DNA of 64,000 nt from Heracleum sosnowskyi (Eukaryota; Streptophyta; Magnoliopsida; Apiales; Apiaceae). Made by a program: the position numbers and the translations under genes. The DNA lies in contig CM061237.1 in NCBI GenBank assembly GCA_030848705.1, forward strand, positions 84,997,910-85,061,909. Reading direction: 5' to 3'. Positions 22,960 through 33,540 of this stretch are shown here, in pieces; position 1 is the stretch's first letter, and each line of letters begins with the position of its first letter. The notes beneath the pieces are model-generated. The model did no database searches and had not been told where the DNA came from. It worked only from the letters and a program-made list of their open reading frames with translations.

Positions 22960-23480
22960 TTCGACCAGGATCCTGGTCGAATTTGACCTTGATTTTAGCT
23001 CCTGGTCGAACTCCTTCGACCAGGATTCTGGTCGAAATTTGCTTGCATTTTGCCTCCTGGTCGAATGGTTTCGACCAGGATTCTGGTCGAATTCTACTGT
23101 CAGGTTGCCTCCTGGTCGAATGCTTACGACCAGGTTTCTAGTCGAAGTAGAGCCTCATTTCCCCTCCTAGTCGAATAATTTCGACCAGGATTGTGGTCGA
23201 ACAGGACTTTCATTTTGCATCCTGGTCGAATGATTTCGACCTGGTTCAAGGTCGAACATGACTTCAATTTTGATACCTGGTCGAATGATTTCGACCAGGG
23301 ATGTGGTCGAACATGACTTCAATTTTGATACCTGGTCGAATGATTTCGACCAGGGATGTGGTCGAACATGACTTCAATTTTGATACCTGGTCGAATGATT
23401 TCGACCAGGGATGTGATCGAACATGACTTCAATTTTGATACCTGGTCGAATGATTTCGACCAGGGGTGTGGTCGAACACT
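22960..23480. repeat. C: tandem array of about 55-bp units with CGACCAGG / CCTGGTCGAA
   Basis: About nine or ten units between the PPT and the antisense-gene promoter. The four right-hand units (about 23250-23470) are nearly identical with a 55-bp period; the left ones are diverged and slightly longer. Each unit contains CCTGGTCGAA followed within about 10 bp by TTCGACCAGG, an inverted pair. One more diverged site lies at about 23570-23590. ORFs crossing the array are by-products. D has a different tandem array at exactly the same position. Confidence 0.88.
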
Positions 23481-23784
23481 TGGTTCGTTTCAGACTTTTA
23501 AGGCCCACATATATTGGGCTCAATTTGGGCCTAAGGCCTTCACTTTGCAATTGGGCCTTTAACTTTTCGACCTGGATTGTGGTCGAATATGAGAGTCATT
23601 TGGGCTTTATTCGAACTTATTTGATCAGAATTTTGATCGAAAATGTGATTTGTTTTTTTTTGTAATGGGCTTAGTTGGGCCCAAGGTTTTTCACTGTTTA
23701 AACTCAGTGATTTGGGCCTTTAGCCTTTTATGGGCCGTACCGGCTAATGCCGGTTGCCCTTCCTTCAACCGGCCCATTGACCGG

Positions 23785-24082
23785 CTGTCATCCCTATATA
23801 AGGGTGAGTTCTCATTTGTTTCCATTCATTCTTCACATTTCACTTTCTCAAAGTTACTCTGCTAAATTTTCTCCGAAATTTTCTTTAGATTGCTCTGCTA
23901 GGGTTCTGTCGCAAGGCGATTCCCGGCGAGATTTTCTCACCGTTTTCTGGGTTTTCACTTGAAGATTTGAAGATTTTCTTTGAAGATTCTGGGTTTCTTT
24001 GAAGGTTCTGGGTTTCCTTGAAGATTTCTGGGCAATTTTCTTTGAAGATTTGAAGATTTTCTTTGAAGATTCTGGGTTTGAA
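23785..24082 (+). promoter_or_regulatory. C: promoter and leader of the antisense gene
   Basis: CTATATAAGGG near 23793-23803 is a good TATA box, followed by a pyrimidine-rich leader of about 270 bp with repeated GAAGATT/TTTGAAG words and then the ATG at 24083. This places a separate plus-strand promoter inside the element, opposite to the LTR promoter. Confidence 0.65.
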
Positions 24083-25931
24083 ATGGCTGATCGCGCTTCC
24101 CAACGTCTTTCGAAGATGAATTCTGCATCAAAACGAGGTACCCCCATTCCTATTCGTTCAAAATACATGTCTTTGCATGATATGATTAATGAACGTGGGG
24201 ATGAATACCCGTCTGTATCTGCTTTAGATTCGTATGACTGTAGCAATAGATTTCATGAAGTAGATTTGATAAAAGATTATAATAAGATGTATAGGGTAAA
24301 AGCCCCCTTGAAGCTTGTTCCTGCCGGCCCCGGTGACCGTTCATGTCACTGGCGGTCAAATGCTTTGTGTATTTATAGGGATGCCATAGTTGCTGGCCTT
24401 AGGTTCCCTTTTCACGAGTTTATTCCTAGACTTTTGGCAGATGTCCAAGTCAACCCTTGCCAATTACCTCCAAATGCCTGGAGGATAATTAATTGTTTCA
24501 TGGTTTTATGCCTTCGTAAAAACTTTCCTCTTTCTGTACCTTTGTTTAGAAAGATCTTTCAGTTTAAGAATAGCTCAGCCAACAACTTGGGTTGGGTATA
24601 TATAAGCCATAGGGTAGGCTTTCCTTTCATTTTTCACCCCAAATCAATCCCAGATAATAACCCCAAATGGAAAAATGAGTTCATGTATCTTGTATGGGAA
24701 GGAGGGGACTGGGGAACCCTGTTCCGTACATCTTTTGGGAGAGTTTCTGATGGTAGTCCCGGTAACATTGTCTTAAATGAGGAGGAGCTCCATGCCTACT
24801 CAGAGCTCATTAAGGATAATGGGACTACCGTGGCTTGGGAGTTACTGGACGAGTTCGTCCTCAAGTCCGTTGGGCTCTCTACTGTTCATGATAAGGGTAT
24901 TTTTGCTTATCCCTCTTCATTATGCCTATTTTTATTTCTTTGTGATTTTCTGTTAACCATTTTCTGGCTTTTCTTGTAGCTGCGGCCTTTATCAACAAGA
25001 CCAATGAGCCCAAGGATGTAGAGACATCCAGGATGAAAAGGGCTAGGATCGGGGATGATCCCAGGGGGAAAGCCAGTGCTCCCAGCTTCTTGATCCCTTC
25101 TGTGGATGAGGTGGACATTCCTGTGTCTGCCAAGTCCTCAGTGTGGCGCCCCAACTGGGGTATCAGGAAGAAGGACACCATTACTGGGGTGTCCAAACAT
25201 GCTGTGGACTGGTCGTACCACTCTCTTACCCCTTGTGATTACAAGGACTTCGTTGCAGATTCCACCCTTGAGGGTGCTGAGCATCTTGGGGCTCAAGCTA
25301 TTGCTGCGGTAATTTTCTTTACCTTAGCTATTTCTTTGAAGTTTCTGCTTATATTTTCCTAACTTTTATCTTTTGGCAGACCAATGCCAACTTTCAGGGG
25401 GTATTGTTCCAAGCTAAGGCTTGGCGTACCTCCTCTGAGGCCAACAGGGTCAAGCTGGAGAGGTCTGAGGAGGAGGTGAAGTCTCTTAAGGAGACTCTTT
25501 CCAGGAGGGAGAAGGAGCTTGCTGACGCTCAGGCTGATATTGTTGAGCTGAGGAAAGGCAAGGATGATTGCATCGATGAGTACCTTGACTCTCAAGAGTA
25601 CAAGGACTTGATCGAAAAGCATGACGAGATCCTTTTCCCAGTCCAGCATACTTCAGGATGGGAGGATGCTGTTCAGGCTATCTTGGCCAAGCATCCTGGA
25701 GTCTTTGATGCTGCTGACTTTCCTGCTCCTCACCCTCCTACTCCCTTGGAGCGTATTTTGGCTGGAGTTGACGATATGGAGGAAGATGCTAGGATTTTAG
25801 TTCCAGAGCATTCATCACCCCTCAGTGACGCTTCTGCTGATGGTGCTGAGGATGCTGGTGAGCATTCTTCCAGCTCTAGTTCAGGGGAGGAGACAGATGC
25901 GGGAGTCAAGGATGGTGACGCGCAGCCGTAG
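24083..25931 (+). CDS. C: antisense gene (aORF), three exons, about 564 aa, transposase_28-like
   Basis: A spliced gene on the strand opposite to gag-pol. Exons: 24083-24896, 24980-25308, 25380-25931, with GT..AG introns of 83 and 71 bp; joining them keeps one frame to the TAG at 25929. Residues about 70-270 resemble the 'putative gypsy type transposon' family (transposase_28, PF04195) found in antisense ORFs of Tat elements, including 'FPFHEF' and 'PNAWRI'. Exon 2 has a basic 'KRAR' patch; exon 3 is a coiled coil ('ANRVKLERSEEEVKSLKE') with an acidic Ser-rich tail. No catalytic motif is evident. Its function is unknown; nuclear regulatory or anti-silencing roles are my inference. D has a gene of the same exon layout. 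Confidence 0.8.
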
Positions 25932-26259
25932 TTTGTAGTTTCTTTATGGCCATTCATGGCTTTGTATTTTCTTTCTATGTATTTCCAGCCTTTGGGCTTA
26001 ACTTAAACTTTTGTAAGTTTAGTTTTATTTATATTTTGTGGCCATTCATGGCTTGTGTTGTTTTCTTGCCTTTTGCATGTTTAGTTAGCATTTTGTACAT
26101 ATCTATCAGTATGTAATGCATTCAAAACATGATGAATAGGAGTATATAATTCATAACTTTGAAGAATGGGCTCAACCCTTACATAATACTCAAGTTTTAA
26201 AAACTTGGGTTGGTTTTATCAAACCTTATTTCTAGTAGTGAATCCACTTAGGAAACACC
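25932..26259. other. C: convergent 3' intergenic region
   Basis: A 328-bp AT-rich gap between the ends of the antisense gene (plus) and gag-pol (minus). It has a short duplicated phrase (ATGGCCATTCATGGCTT) and presumably holds both 3' UTRs. No ORF or further site is evident. Confidence 0.6.
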
Positions 26260-29200
26260 TTAAACATAATAAACTTTCAAGTTGGAGGCATGCCAAGTTC
26301 TTGGCACCTCATGCCCTTCAAGGGTTTCTAGCTTGTAGGAGCCTCGACCAAATACGTTTTTGACGCGATATGGTCCTTCCCAATTTGGGGCCAACTTCCC
26401 TTTTTGTCCAACTCCGGATGCTTCAATCTTTCTGAGAACCAAGTCTCCTTGACGAAAGAACCTTTCTTTAACCCTTAGGTTGTAGTAGAAGGATGCCTTC
26501 TTTTGATGTTCAACTATCTTGGCGTTTGCCTCATCTCTAACTTCGTCAATTAGATCTAAGGATAGCCTCAAGCCTTCTTCATTTGTTTCTGGTTCATAAG
26601 CCTCAACTCTTGGGGAGGTGTGAGTAATTTCCACTGGGACCACTGCCTCTGCTCCATAAGCCAATAGGAATGGAGTTGCCCCGGTGGTGACTTTGCAAGT
26701 AGTACGATATGCCCAAAGTATAGGGAGTAATTCGTCTACCCAAGTGTTTCTGGAGCGTTCAACTCTTTTCTTTAGTCCATCAAGGATGATTCGATTTGCA
26801 ACCTCAGCTTGCCCATTTGCTTGAGGATGGGCGACAGAAGTGAAGCGCAACTTGATATCGTTTTCATCACAATACTTCTTGAACTCATCGTTGTTAAACT
26901 GGGTTCCATTGTCCGTGACCAGGACTCGTGGAATTCCATATCTGCATATCACATTTTCCCAGAAGAATTGCATCACTTGCTTGGTGGTTATCTTGGCTAA
27001 TGGCTTAGCCTCAATCCACTTGGTGAAATAATCAATTGCTACTATCAAGAACTTTCTTTGAGCACTTGCCATAGGAAATGGCCCGAGTATATCCATTCCC
27101 CACATAGCAAAGGGGATAGGTGAGTTAATGGATGTCATCATCTCTGGTGGTTGCCTAACCACTGGTGCATGTTTCTGGCACCGTTCACATTTCTTGACGT
27201 AGCTTTTAGCATCAGCAAGTATGCTTGGCCAATAGAAACCTAGACGAGTGACTTTATGAGCCAGGGCTCTGCCCCCCAAGTGTTGCCCACAAATCCCTTC
27301 ATGCACTTCCTTTAGGGCCAATTCTGCCTCTTGAGGTCTCAAGCACTTTAAGTACGGAATAACAAAAGATTTTTTGTATAGGATTCCCTCAATTAGGGCA
27401 TACCTTAGTGCTCTGACGTATAGCTTTCGTGCTTCTGAAGTGTCGTTGGGCAGCCACCCAGTTTCCAGATGAGCTTTGATGGGATCAATCCAACAACTGG
27501 TGATACCAATGGGGGCTACCAACTTTCCATTGATGCTTGGGGTCTTCAAGACTTGGAAGTATACACTCCCGGCATAGTTTTCAATTTCAGAAGAGGCAAA
27601 TTTAGACAAGGCATCAGCCTTCGTATTTTCCTCCCTCGGAATGTGCTCCACATAGCATTCATCGAACTGAGTCATAATGGCCTTGACAAGTTTTAAGTAC
27701 TTGGCCATGACTTCATCTCTGGCCTCAAACTCCCCATTTACTTGGGAAACCACTAGCCTCGAGTCTCCACAGACTTTCAGAGTTTTGACTCTCAAGGCTC
27801 CAGCCAGCCCTAAGCCAGCTATCAGAGCTTCATACTCAGCCTCATTGTTTGTCGTCGGGAAGTCAAGTTTTAGTGCATACTCTATTAGGAATCCATCAGG
27901 ACTTTGTAGCACTAAACCAGCTCCACTTGATTTTGTTTTTGATGCTCCATCAAAATAGAGCACCCAACATTCTTTGAAGGTCATTTCCTCATCTTTCTTA
28001 TCTTCCATAGTCACTTCCTGCCCCCCGACTTCTTGGTTGTCAATGGTGCATTCAACCATGAAGTCAGCAAGTGCTTGAGCTTTTATGGCCGTTCGAGGCT
28101 TATACTTGATGTCGAATTCGCCCAATTCAATGGCCCATTTGATCAATCTTCCACTAACTTGAGGGCTATGCAAGATGTTTCTTAGAGGTTGATCAGTCAA
28201 GACCTCTATCTTGTGAGCCTGGAAGTAGGGGCGTAGCTTTCTTGAGGCCATTATCAAGGCTAAGGCAAACTTCTCAACCATTGAGTAGTTTATTTCTGCC
28301 CCATGTAGAATCTTGCTCACATAGTAGATGGGTTTCTGAACCTTTACTTCTTCCTTTACCAAAACAGCTCCAAGGGCTGTGTTGGAAACCGCCAAGTATA
28401 AATAGAGAATTTCTCCTGGCTTGGGTTTTGCCAACAGTGGTGCTTCAGCCATATATTTCTTCAGGGCCTCAAAGGCCTCTTGACTTTCAGTTGTCCATTC
28501 AAAATTCTTCACTTTTTTGAGTGCTTTGAAGAAGGGTAAACACTTCTCTCCAGACTTGGAGATGAATCTTCCCAAAGCAGCCACTCTTCCCGTCAGTTTC
28601 TGGACATCCTTGACAGTCTTTGGTGGTTCCATGTCTAGAATCGCTTTGATTTTGTCGGGATTAGCCTCGATTCCTCTCTTGGAAACCATCAGGCCTAAAA
28701 ACTTTCCCGAGCCTACACCAAAGGCACACTTAGCTGGATTCAGCATCATTTTGTGGTGTCTTAGCACTTCAAAAGCCTCTCGGAGGTGCTCAATGTGATT
28801 GGCCTTATCAAGGCTCTTGACTAACATGTCATCTACGTAGACCTCCATGGTTTTTCCAATCAGGTGCTCAAAGATTTTGTTCACCAACCTTTGATAGGTT
28901 GCTCCAGCATTCTTAAGCCCAAAAGCCATGACTAAGAAACAGAAGACACCAAAGTCAGTGATGAACGACACTTTGGCGATGTCATCTTTGTGCATCTTGA
29001 TTTGATTATATCCGCTGAAACCATCCATGAAACTTAGCATCTCATGCCCAGCAGTGGCATCTATTAAGGCATCAATCCTAGGTAAGGGAAAACAATCCTT
29101 AGGACATGCATCATTCAAGTCGGTGAAGTCGACGCACATCCTCCACTTCCCGTTAGCTTTTTTGACCATCACGGGGTTAGCTAACCATTCTGGGAATTGA

Positions 29201-31956
29201 ATTTCCTCAATGAACCCGGCTTCCAAAAGCTTATTCACTTCTTGCTTAATGGCTTCAAGCCTCTCTGGAGCAAAACTTCTTTTCTTTTGTTTCACTGCCT
29301 TCCTTTCTGGATCCACATTCAATTTGTGAGATATTAGTTGGGGATCAATCCCTGGCATGTCAGCCGCTGTCCAAGCAAAAACGTCATTGTTCTCTTGAAG
29401 AAAAGATGCGAGTTTGCCTTTCAATGGTTCGGGCAGTAGTGCCCCAACATAAGTCACCTTCTCTGGTTCATCCGGGACTAAGGGAATTGGGATTAAATCC
29501 TCAGCTGGTTTCCCTCTTCGGTCCTCATTGTCACTAGTGTCCATATCTTCAATGGGGAGAACCTGCCCCCCAACTCCATCAGGCCTCAACGCGGCTACAT
29601 AACAGCTTCTAGCCATCTTTTGGTCTCCCCGTTCTTCACCAATCCCATTCCGAGTGGGGAATTTGAGTTTCAGGTGGTAAGATGAGGCAACAGCCTTAAA
29701 CGCATGAAGACCCGTCCTCCCAAGGATCGCATTGTAGGTTGAGGTTGCCTTTATAACTATGAAGTTCAGCATCTGAGTGGATGTATTCGTTCCTTGCCCC
29801 ATGGTCATTGGGAGTTGGATAGTGCCTTCCACCTTTGATTCCACTCCATTGAACCCATATATGGGCATATTAGAGGGTGTCAACTGAGAATCAGTGTAAC
29901 CCATCTTGATAAAGGCATCGTGGAACAAGATATCTACTGAGGCTCCATTGTCGACTAGGACTCTCTTTGTTTCGGAGTTGCCTATCACAGGTACTATGAC
30001 AAGAGGATCATCGTGGGGGAACTTCACCCCTTCCAAGTCTGAATCATCAAAACCTATTGACACTTCTGTTCGTGCACGCTTCGGTGCTTCTCCAATGACG
30101 GTCAGTACCTCTCGGGCATAAGCTTTTCTTGAGTTTCGGGAGGACCCAGCAGCAGTTGGCCCTCCGAATATCATGTTGATCACTGGCCCTCGGGGCTTGG
30201 GATTCCGATCTTGATCGTTGTCCCTTCTATCATAATCCTTTCTTTCATAGTTCCCCCTTTGGCTCCCTTGGCTCCCATCCTTAGTGAACTTGCTGAGTTT
30301 TCCTCTTCGTATCAGAAACTCAATCTCATCTTTCAGTTGTCTACAATCATCGGTGTCATGACCGACTTCTTTGTGGAACCGACAAAACTGATTTTGGTTC
30401 CGTTTGGACAAATCAGCCCTCATTGGCTTTGGCCATTTGATATCTTCTTCCTTGGCTATCTCCATCAGAATTTGACTCCTGGGAGTATTCAATCTTGCAT
30501 ACTCCGTGAACTTTGGCCCAAAGTTATTTCTCTTGGGTGGAGAGTCAGAATTCTTTGATGTTCGGGGAAACTTTTCCTTGACGTCGTACTCCTGAGTTTC
30601 TTTTCTTTTCTTTGAGTTTCCACCGTCGCCAGCGGTGGGTTCATACTTTCTCATGCTTTCCTCAGCCTTGATGTACTTTCCGGCTCTATCTTGGAGCTTC
30701 AACATGCTCTCTGGTGGATGTTTAGCCAACGACCTCCTGAAGTGGTCATCAGTGGTTCCTTGTTGCAGGGCTATCATAGCCACTTTGTCGTCTAAATCCG
30801 GGACTTTCAAAGCCTCTCGAGTGAATCGATTAATGTAGTCCCTTAGGGCTTCATTCTTTCCTTGACGTATTGCCATGAGTGATGCAGAACTTTTCTCATG
30901 CACCCTTCCACTAATGAACTGGTTGATGAAAGCCTTGCTTAGCTCCTTAAAGGACCCAATAGAGTTGGGAGGTAGACGGCTGTACCAACGTTGAGCCATA
31001 CCCGCAAGAGTTTGGGGAAACGCCCTACACTTGACCGCATCGTTGGCCGGCTGCAACAGCAGTGCATTGGAGAATGTCCTTACATGATTTGCGGGATCTC
31101 CCGTTCCATCATAGGCTTTGATCGAAGGCATCTTAAACTTTCTGGATATAGCCGTTTTCATGATGTCTTGAGTAAACGGTGGTGTAGGATCATCAGGATC
31201 TCCTAGGGGCAACAGATTACTAGGATCACCCCTTGGGGCTTCAGCCCTCTTGGTCCTTCTTGGTGGATCCAAGTTGATTATCGGGATTCCTTCAGTTGTT
31301 CGGCCCCGAGTTTGAGCGGCCTCTTCTTCAGCAAGGAGTTTTTTGAGCCTTGCAGTCTCTGCCTCATGGGCCGCAAGCTTTTCCCTAGTAGTTTGGGGTG
31401 GCTCCCGATTTGTCTGTGAAGAACGTCTCCTCCTTGGGGCGACATCCTCCCCAGTTGTATAACCCTCATCCTCAGTGTATGGGCCAGAGTAATCTTGAAT
31501 GAGAGGGGTCTGACGAGTCTGTTGATTTTGGGGTCCCAGACCTTGAATATAAGGAGGCACATATGCCTCATGGTAGATTGGATTAGTTCCACTACCGCCC
31601 GCCATGGGTCGAGGGGGCATGCCATAGCTTGGCATCCCCAAGGTCTGATTCGCGTATTGAGGGAGATCAGTAGTGTGGAGTTGAAGACTGCGAGGTGCGT
31701 TTATAAGCAGCGCAGAGGTTGTAATTGGTTGCTGGTGAACGGTTTCTTGTGGATTAGATCCATGAATAACCATTTGTAGGGGATTCGTCCCTTCAGTAGT
31801 AATCGGGACTTCTTGTCCTTGAGTGTTGGTGGGGATATTCGCCCCTTGAGTGCCAGTAGTTGGCGGTGGTTGGCTCCCATGAGTATCAGCCCCGGAGGTG
31901 ATAGGGAGGCCTTCAGAAGTATCAGAATCTCTGGTTGTTCTTCGCGTGTTTGCCAT
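26260..31956 (-). CDS. gag-pol: C: Gag-Pol polyprotein (1898 aa), intact
   Basis: A single uninterrupted ORF starting at an ATG 14 bp after the PBS. Approximate residues: Gag capsid 270-420; a CxxH..HxxxxC knuckle-like motif (CRFHKEVGHDTDDC) near 522; aspartic protease 'VDNGAS' near 669; reverse transcriptase with YVDDM near 1039; a first RNase H near 1150-1280; a second, archaeal-type RNase H ('YFDGAS', 'NNEAEYEAL') near 1332; integrase HHCC zinc finger near 1551-1595 and core with 'MDILGPF', 'TDNGTQF' (1679) and 'GQAEVANR'. The dual RNase H identifies the Tat lineage. All catalytic motifs I looked for are present, so the protein may be functional. Confidence 0.95.
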   Translation of the reverse strand: MANTRRTTRDSDTSEGLPITSGADTHGSQPPPTTGTQGANIPTNTQGQEVPITTEGTNPLQMVIHGSNPQETVHQQPITTSALLINAPRSLQLHTTDLPQYANQTLGMPSYGMPPRPMAGGSGTNPIYHEAYVPPYIQGLGPQNQQTRQTPLIQDYSGPYTEDEGYTTGEDVAPRRRRSSQTNREPPQTTREKLAAHEAETARLKKLLAEEEAAQTRGRTTEGIPIINLDPPRRTKRAEAPRGDPSNLLPLGDPDDPTPPFTQDIMKTAISRKFKMPSIKAYDGTGDPANHVRTFSNALLLQPANDAVKCRAFPQTLAGMAQRWYSRLPPNSIGSFKELSKAFINQFISGRVHEKSSASLMAIRQGKNEALRDYINRFTREALKVPDLDDKVAMIALQQGTTDDHFRRSLAKHPPESMLKLQDRAGKYIKAEESMRKYEPTAGDGGNSKKRKETQEYDVKEKFPRTSKNSDSPPKRNNFGPKFTEYARLNTPRSQILMEIAKEEDIKWPKPMRADLSKRNQNQFCRFHKEVGHDTDDCRQLKDEIEFLIRRGKLSKFTKDGSQGSQRGNYERKDYDRRDNDQDRNPKPRGPVINMIFGGPTAAGSSRNSRKAYAREVLTVIGEAPKRARTEVSIGFDDSDLEGVKFPHDDPLVIVPVIGNSETKRVLVDNGASVDILFHDAFIKMGYTDSQLTPSNMPIYGFNGVESKVEGTIQLPMTMGQGTNTSTQMLNFIVIKATSTYNAILGRTGLHAFKAVASSYHLKLKFPTRNGIGEERGDQKMARSCYVAALRPDGVGGQVLPIEDMDTSDNEDRRGKPAEDLIPIPLVPDEPEKVTYVGALLPEPLKGKLASFLQENNDVFAWTAADMPGIDPQLISHKLNVDPERKAVKQKKRSFAPERLEAIKQEVNKLLEAGFIEEIQFPEWLANPVMVKKANGKWRMCVDFTDLNDACPKDCFPLPRIDALIDATAGHEMLSFMDGFSGYNQIKMHKDDIAKVSFITDFGVFCFLVMAFGLKNAGATYQRLVNKIFEHLIGKTMEVYVDDMLVKSLDKANHIEHLREAFEVLRHHKMMLNPAKCAFGVGSGKFLGLMVSKRGIEANPDKIKAILDMEPPKTVKDVQKLTGRVAALGRFISKSGEKCLPFFKALKKVKNFEWTTESQEAFEALKKYMAEAPLLAKPKPGEILYLYLAVSNTALGAVLVKEEVKVQKPIYYVSKILHGAEINYSMVEKFALALIMASRKLRPYFQAHKIEVLTDQPLRNILHSPQVSGRLIKWAIELGEFDIKYKPRTAIKAQALADFMVECTIDNQEVGGQEVTMEDKKDEEMTFKECWVLYFDGASKTKSSGAGLVLQSPDGFLIEYALKLDFPTTNNEAEYEALIAGLGLAGALRVKTLKVCGDSRLVVSQVNGEFEARDEVMAKYLKLVKAIMTQFDECYVEHIPREENTKADALSKFASSEIENYAGSVYFQVLKTPSINGKLVAPIGITSCWIDPIKAHLETGWLPNDTSEARKLYVRALRYALIEGILYKKSFVIPYLKCLRPQEAELALKEVHEGICGQHLGGRALAHKVTRLGFYWPSILADAKSYVKKCERCQKHAPVVRQPPEMMTSINSPIPFAMWGMDILGPFPMASAQRKFLIVAIDYFTKWIEAKPLAKITTKQVMQFFWENVICRYGIPRVLVTDNGTQFNNDEFKKYCDENDIKLRFTSVAHPQANGQAEVANRIILDGLKKRVERSRNTWVDELLPILWAYRTTCKVTTGATPFLLAYGAEAVVPVEITHTSPRVEAYEPETNEEGLRLSLDLIDEVRDEANAKIVEHQKKASFYYNLRVKERFFRQGDLVLRKIEASGVGQKGKLAPNWEGPYRVKNVFGRGSYKLETLEGHEVPRTWHASNLKVYYV

Positions 31957-31970
31957 GGTTGATGTTGTCT

Positions 31971-31987
31971 TCCCACAGACGGCGCCA
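31971..31987 (-). promoter_or_regulatory. C: primer-binding site
   Basis: TGGCGCCGTCTGTGGGA on the minus strand, two bases from the 5' LTR: the TGGCGCC-type PBS common in plant Tat/Athila gypsy elements. Confidence 0.9.
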
Positions 31988-31989
31988 AA

Positions 31990-32494
31990 TGTTATGGATT
32001 AAAAAACGTACTTGTATATTAATTGCTTGGATTAATGAGCTTTCGAGCTTTAATGGCTGCACTCGTGTATCCGGACTAAATTGGTCCTCACAAGATGCCT
32101 ACGTATCTCAAATTGTTATTGAGAATCAAGCCAAAGACGTAGTTCTGATTGTAGGATCAGGGACCTTATATAGGCGTCTGGAGCCTAGTATTTATGGTAT
32201 GTTTAGGAGTCTTAGCGAATAAGTCTCCTTTTTGTTATTGGATAAGCATTGTATTGCTTGCTGAAGAATTCGTTTCCTTGTTGGTAAAGGTTACGACTCA
32301 TTGATTGCCTTTAATTGGGATTCCAGATCCTTCTTTGACTAATTTTCCATAATCAAGGCTCTTTTCATGAGCTGTACATTTTCCCTACTCATTAATTACG
32401 AAATTAATGAATAATTAGGGTATTGGGCCTTAAATATCGGCCTTTTGTTTGACCAGCCAATTATATTTCTATAATTACTTTTCTGACCATATTA
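31990..32494 (-). repeat. C: 5' LTR
   Basis: The 505-bp partner of 22275-22779. Its outermost dinucleotide on the minus strand is TA instead of TG (a single transition), one of the two differences between the LTRs. Confidence 0.95.
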
Positions 32495-32589
32495 GTTCTA
32501 TATACTTAAAATTTAAATTATGAAAAGAATAAAAGGAGATAATGTGATTTACCTAATAGGAATTCTAAATTACAAATCAAAAGTTAACT

Positions 32590-32642
32590 TAGCACAGTGG
32601 TTAAGACGTGAAATTGCTAAAATGAAGTTAAGGGTTCGATTC
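32590..32642 (+). other. Helitron: tRNA-like pol III promoter cassette 1
   Basis: TAGCACAGTGG (32590-32600) matches an A box and GGTTCGATTC (32633-32642) a B box, with 43 bp between starts as in a tRNA gene. The flanks do not pair as an acceptor stem, so this is not a functional tRNA gene. It is probably a tRNA-derived (SINE-head-like) remnant. Confidence 0.55.
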
Positions 32643-32970
32643 TTAATGAGAACACAAATTAATTAATTTTTAGCATAACTTATAGAAAGTGGCATTTTTG
32701 TGTTTTTTTAACAAGTAAGGGTAAAATTGTAATTTCACAGCCATTTTTTGGGGCTCAATTTGCCCTTAGACGCCATTTAATATATATAAGTAGATAGATA
32801 GATTTACCTATATATATATAATAACGTAAATAAAAAATACAAATTTATATAAATAATATGGACCAATATTTTATTTACTCAAAGGTTCAAAATAAAAAAA
32901 AGAATATAGAATTAGAGAAAATAATGTGACTTATCTAAAAAAATCTTTAAAGTAAACTCAAAAAGCAACT

Positions 32971-33023
32971 TAGCATAGTGGTTAGGCTTTGGACTTCTTA
33001 GAAGGAGGTTGGGGGTTCGATTC
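32971..33023 (+). other. Helitron: tRNA-like pol III promoter cassette 2
   Basis: TAGCATAGTGG (32971-32981) and GGTTCGATTC (33014-33023) with the same 43-bp spacing as cassette 1. The flanks of both cassettes continue to align into a '(a)gggtaaaat.gtaa.ttcaca' segment and then a Helitron-like 5' end, so the whole block of about 230 bp is duplicated (about 32580-32802 and 32960-33174). Confidence 0.6.
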
Positions 33024-33540
33024 TCTACAATAACAAATATTAACATATTTTTGCATAATAATATAACAATGGTATTTTTGTTATTTTTCAAAAAATAGGG
33101 GTAAAATCGTAACTTCACAAGCATTAAAATGGCAAACTTTGCCCTTGTGTTGGCCTATTATATATAGTAATAGATTATATCACAACAACAATAGTTTAAA
33201 ACATAGTCGAATACTTAAGATCCGGGTTTGAAAACTTGCACGATACTTGGAACAAAGAATATATATATAGATATATTTTTGAATCAACAAGTATTAAACA
33301 TTTGAAAATATGCCCACTCTAACAATAGAGTAAGTGTTAGTAAACTTGCATGATGTCCGAGCTCTAACTGGGTGTGGGTGTTTCTCTTCTAGTCCTGGAA
33401 CCTTTACCAAGACAATACATAATCTTAATTAGTCACTTGATTTACAGTTCACTTATTCTTAGTAAACTCTACTTTACCCAACTTTCACTCTCTCGGGTCC
33501 ACTGAACTTACGATCTTCTTTATCGTTTACTAATCCTTTC

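Larger units (their letters stand above)
22275..32494 (-). mobile_element. Element C: young, intact-looking Ty3/gypsy Tat-lineage retrotransposon with antisense gene
   Basis: A 10,220-bp element with perfect TSD gttct (22270-22274 and 32495-32499). Minus-strand order: 5' LTR 31990-32494, PBS 31971-31987, single gag-pol ORF 26260-31956, then an oppositely oriented three-exon gene (24083-25931, plus strand), its TATA promoter, a 55-bp tandem array, PPT and 3' LTR 22275-22779. The 505-bp LTRs differ at only two positions by my reading (22746-region t/c and the terminal base). Gag-pol has no stop. The second (archaeal-type) RNase H domain and the antisense ORF after pol are hallmarks of the Tat lineage. 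It may be capable of transposition. Confidence 0.93.
20442..33174 (-). mobile_element. Non-autonomous Helitron (2.5 kb net) containing gypsy element C
   Basis: The minus strand begins TCTATTACTATATATAATAG (33174 downward), the usual plant Helitron 5' end, and finishes with a stem-loop (CCCGTGC-ATC-GCACGGG, 20454-20470), 8 bp of spacer and CTAG (20445-20442). The insertion sits between A and T with no TSD, as Helitrons do. Without C and its TSD it is about 2.51 kb. It encodes no Rep/helicase protein. Inside are a 76-bp tandem duplication, a retroposon-like block with a poly-A tail, an AT microsatellite and two tRNA-like promoter cassettes. Confidence 0.85.

Noticed and set aside
32590..33023. 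Functional tRNA genes
   Set aside because: A and B boxes are present, but no acceptor stem pairing or plausible anticodon arm could be drawn.
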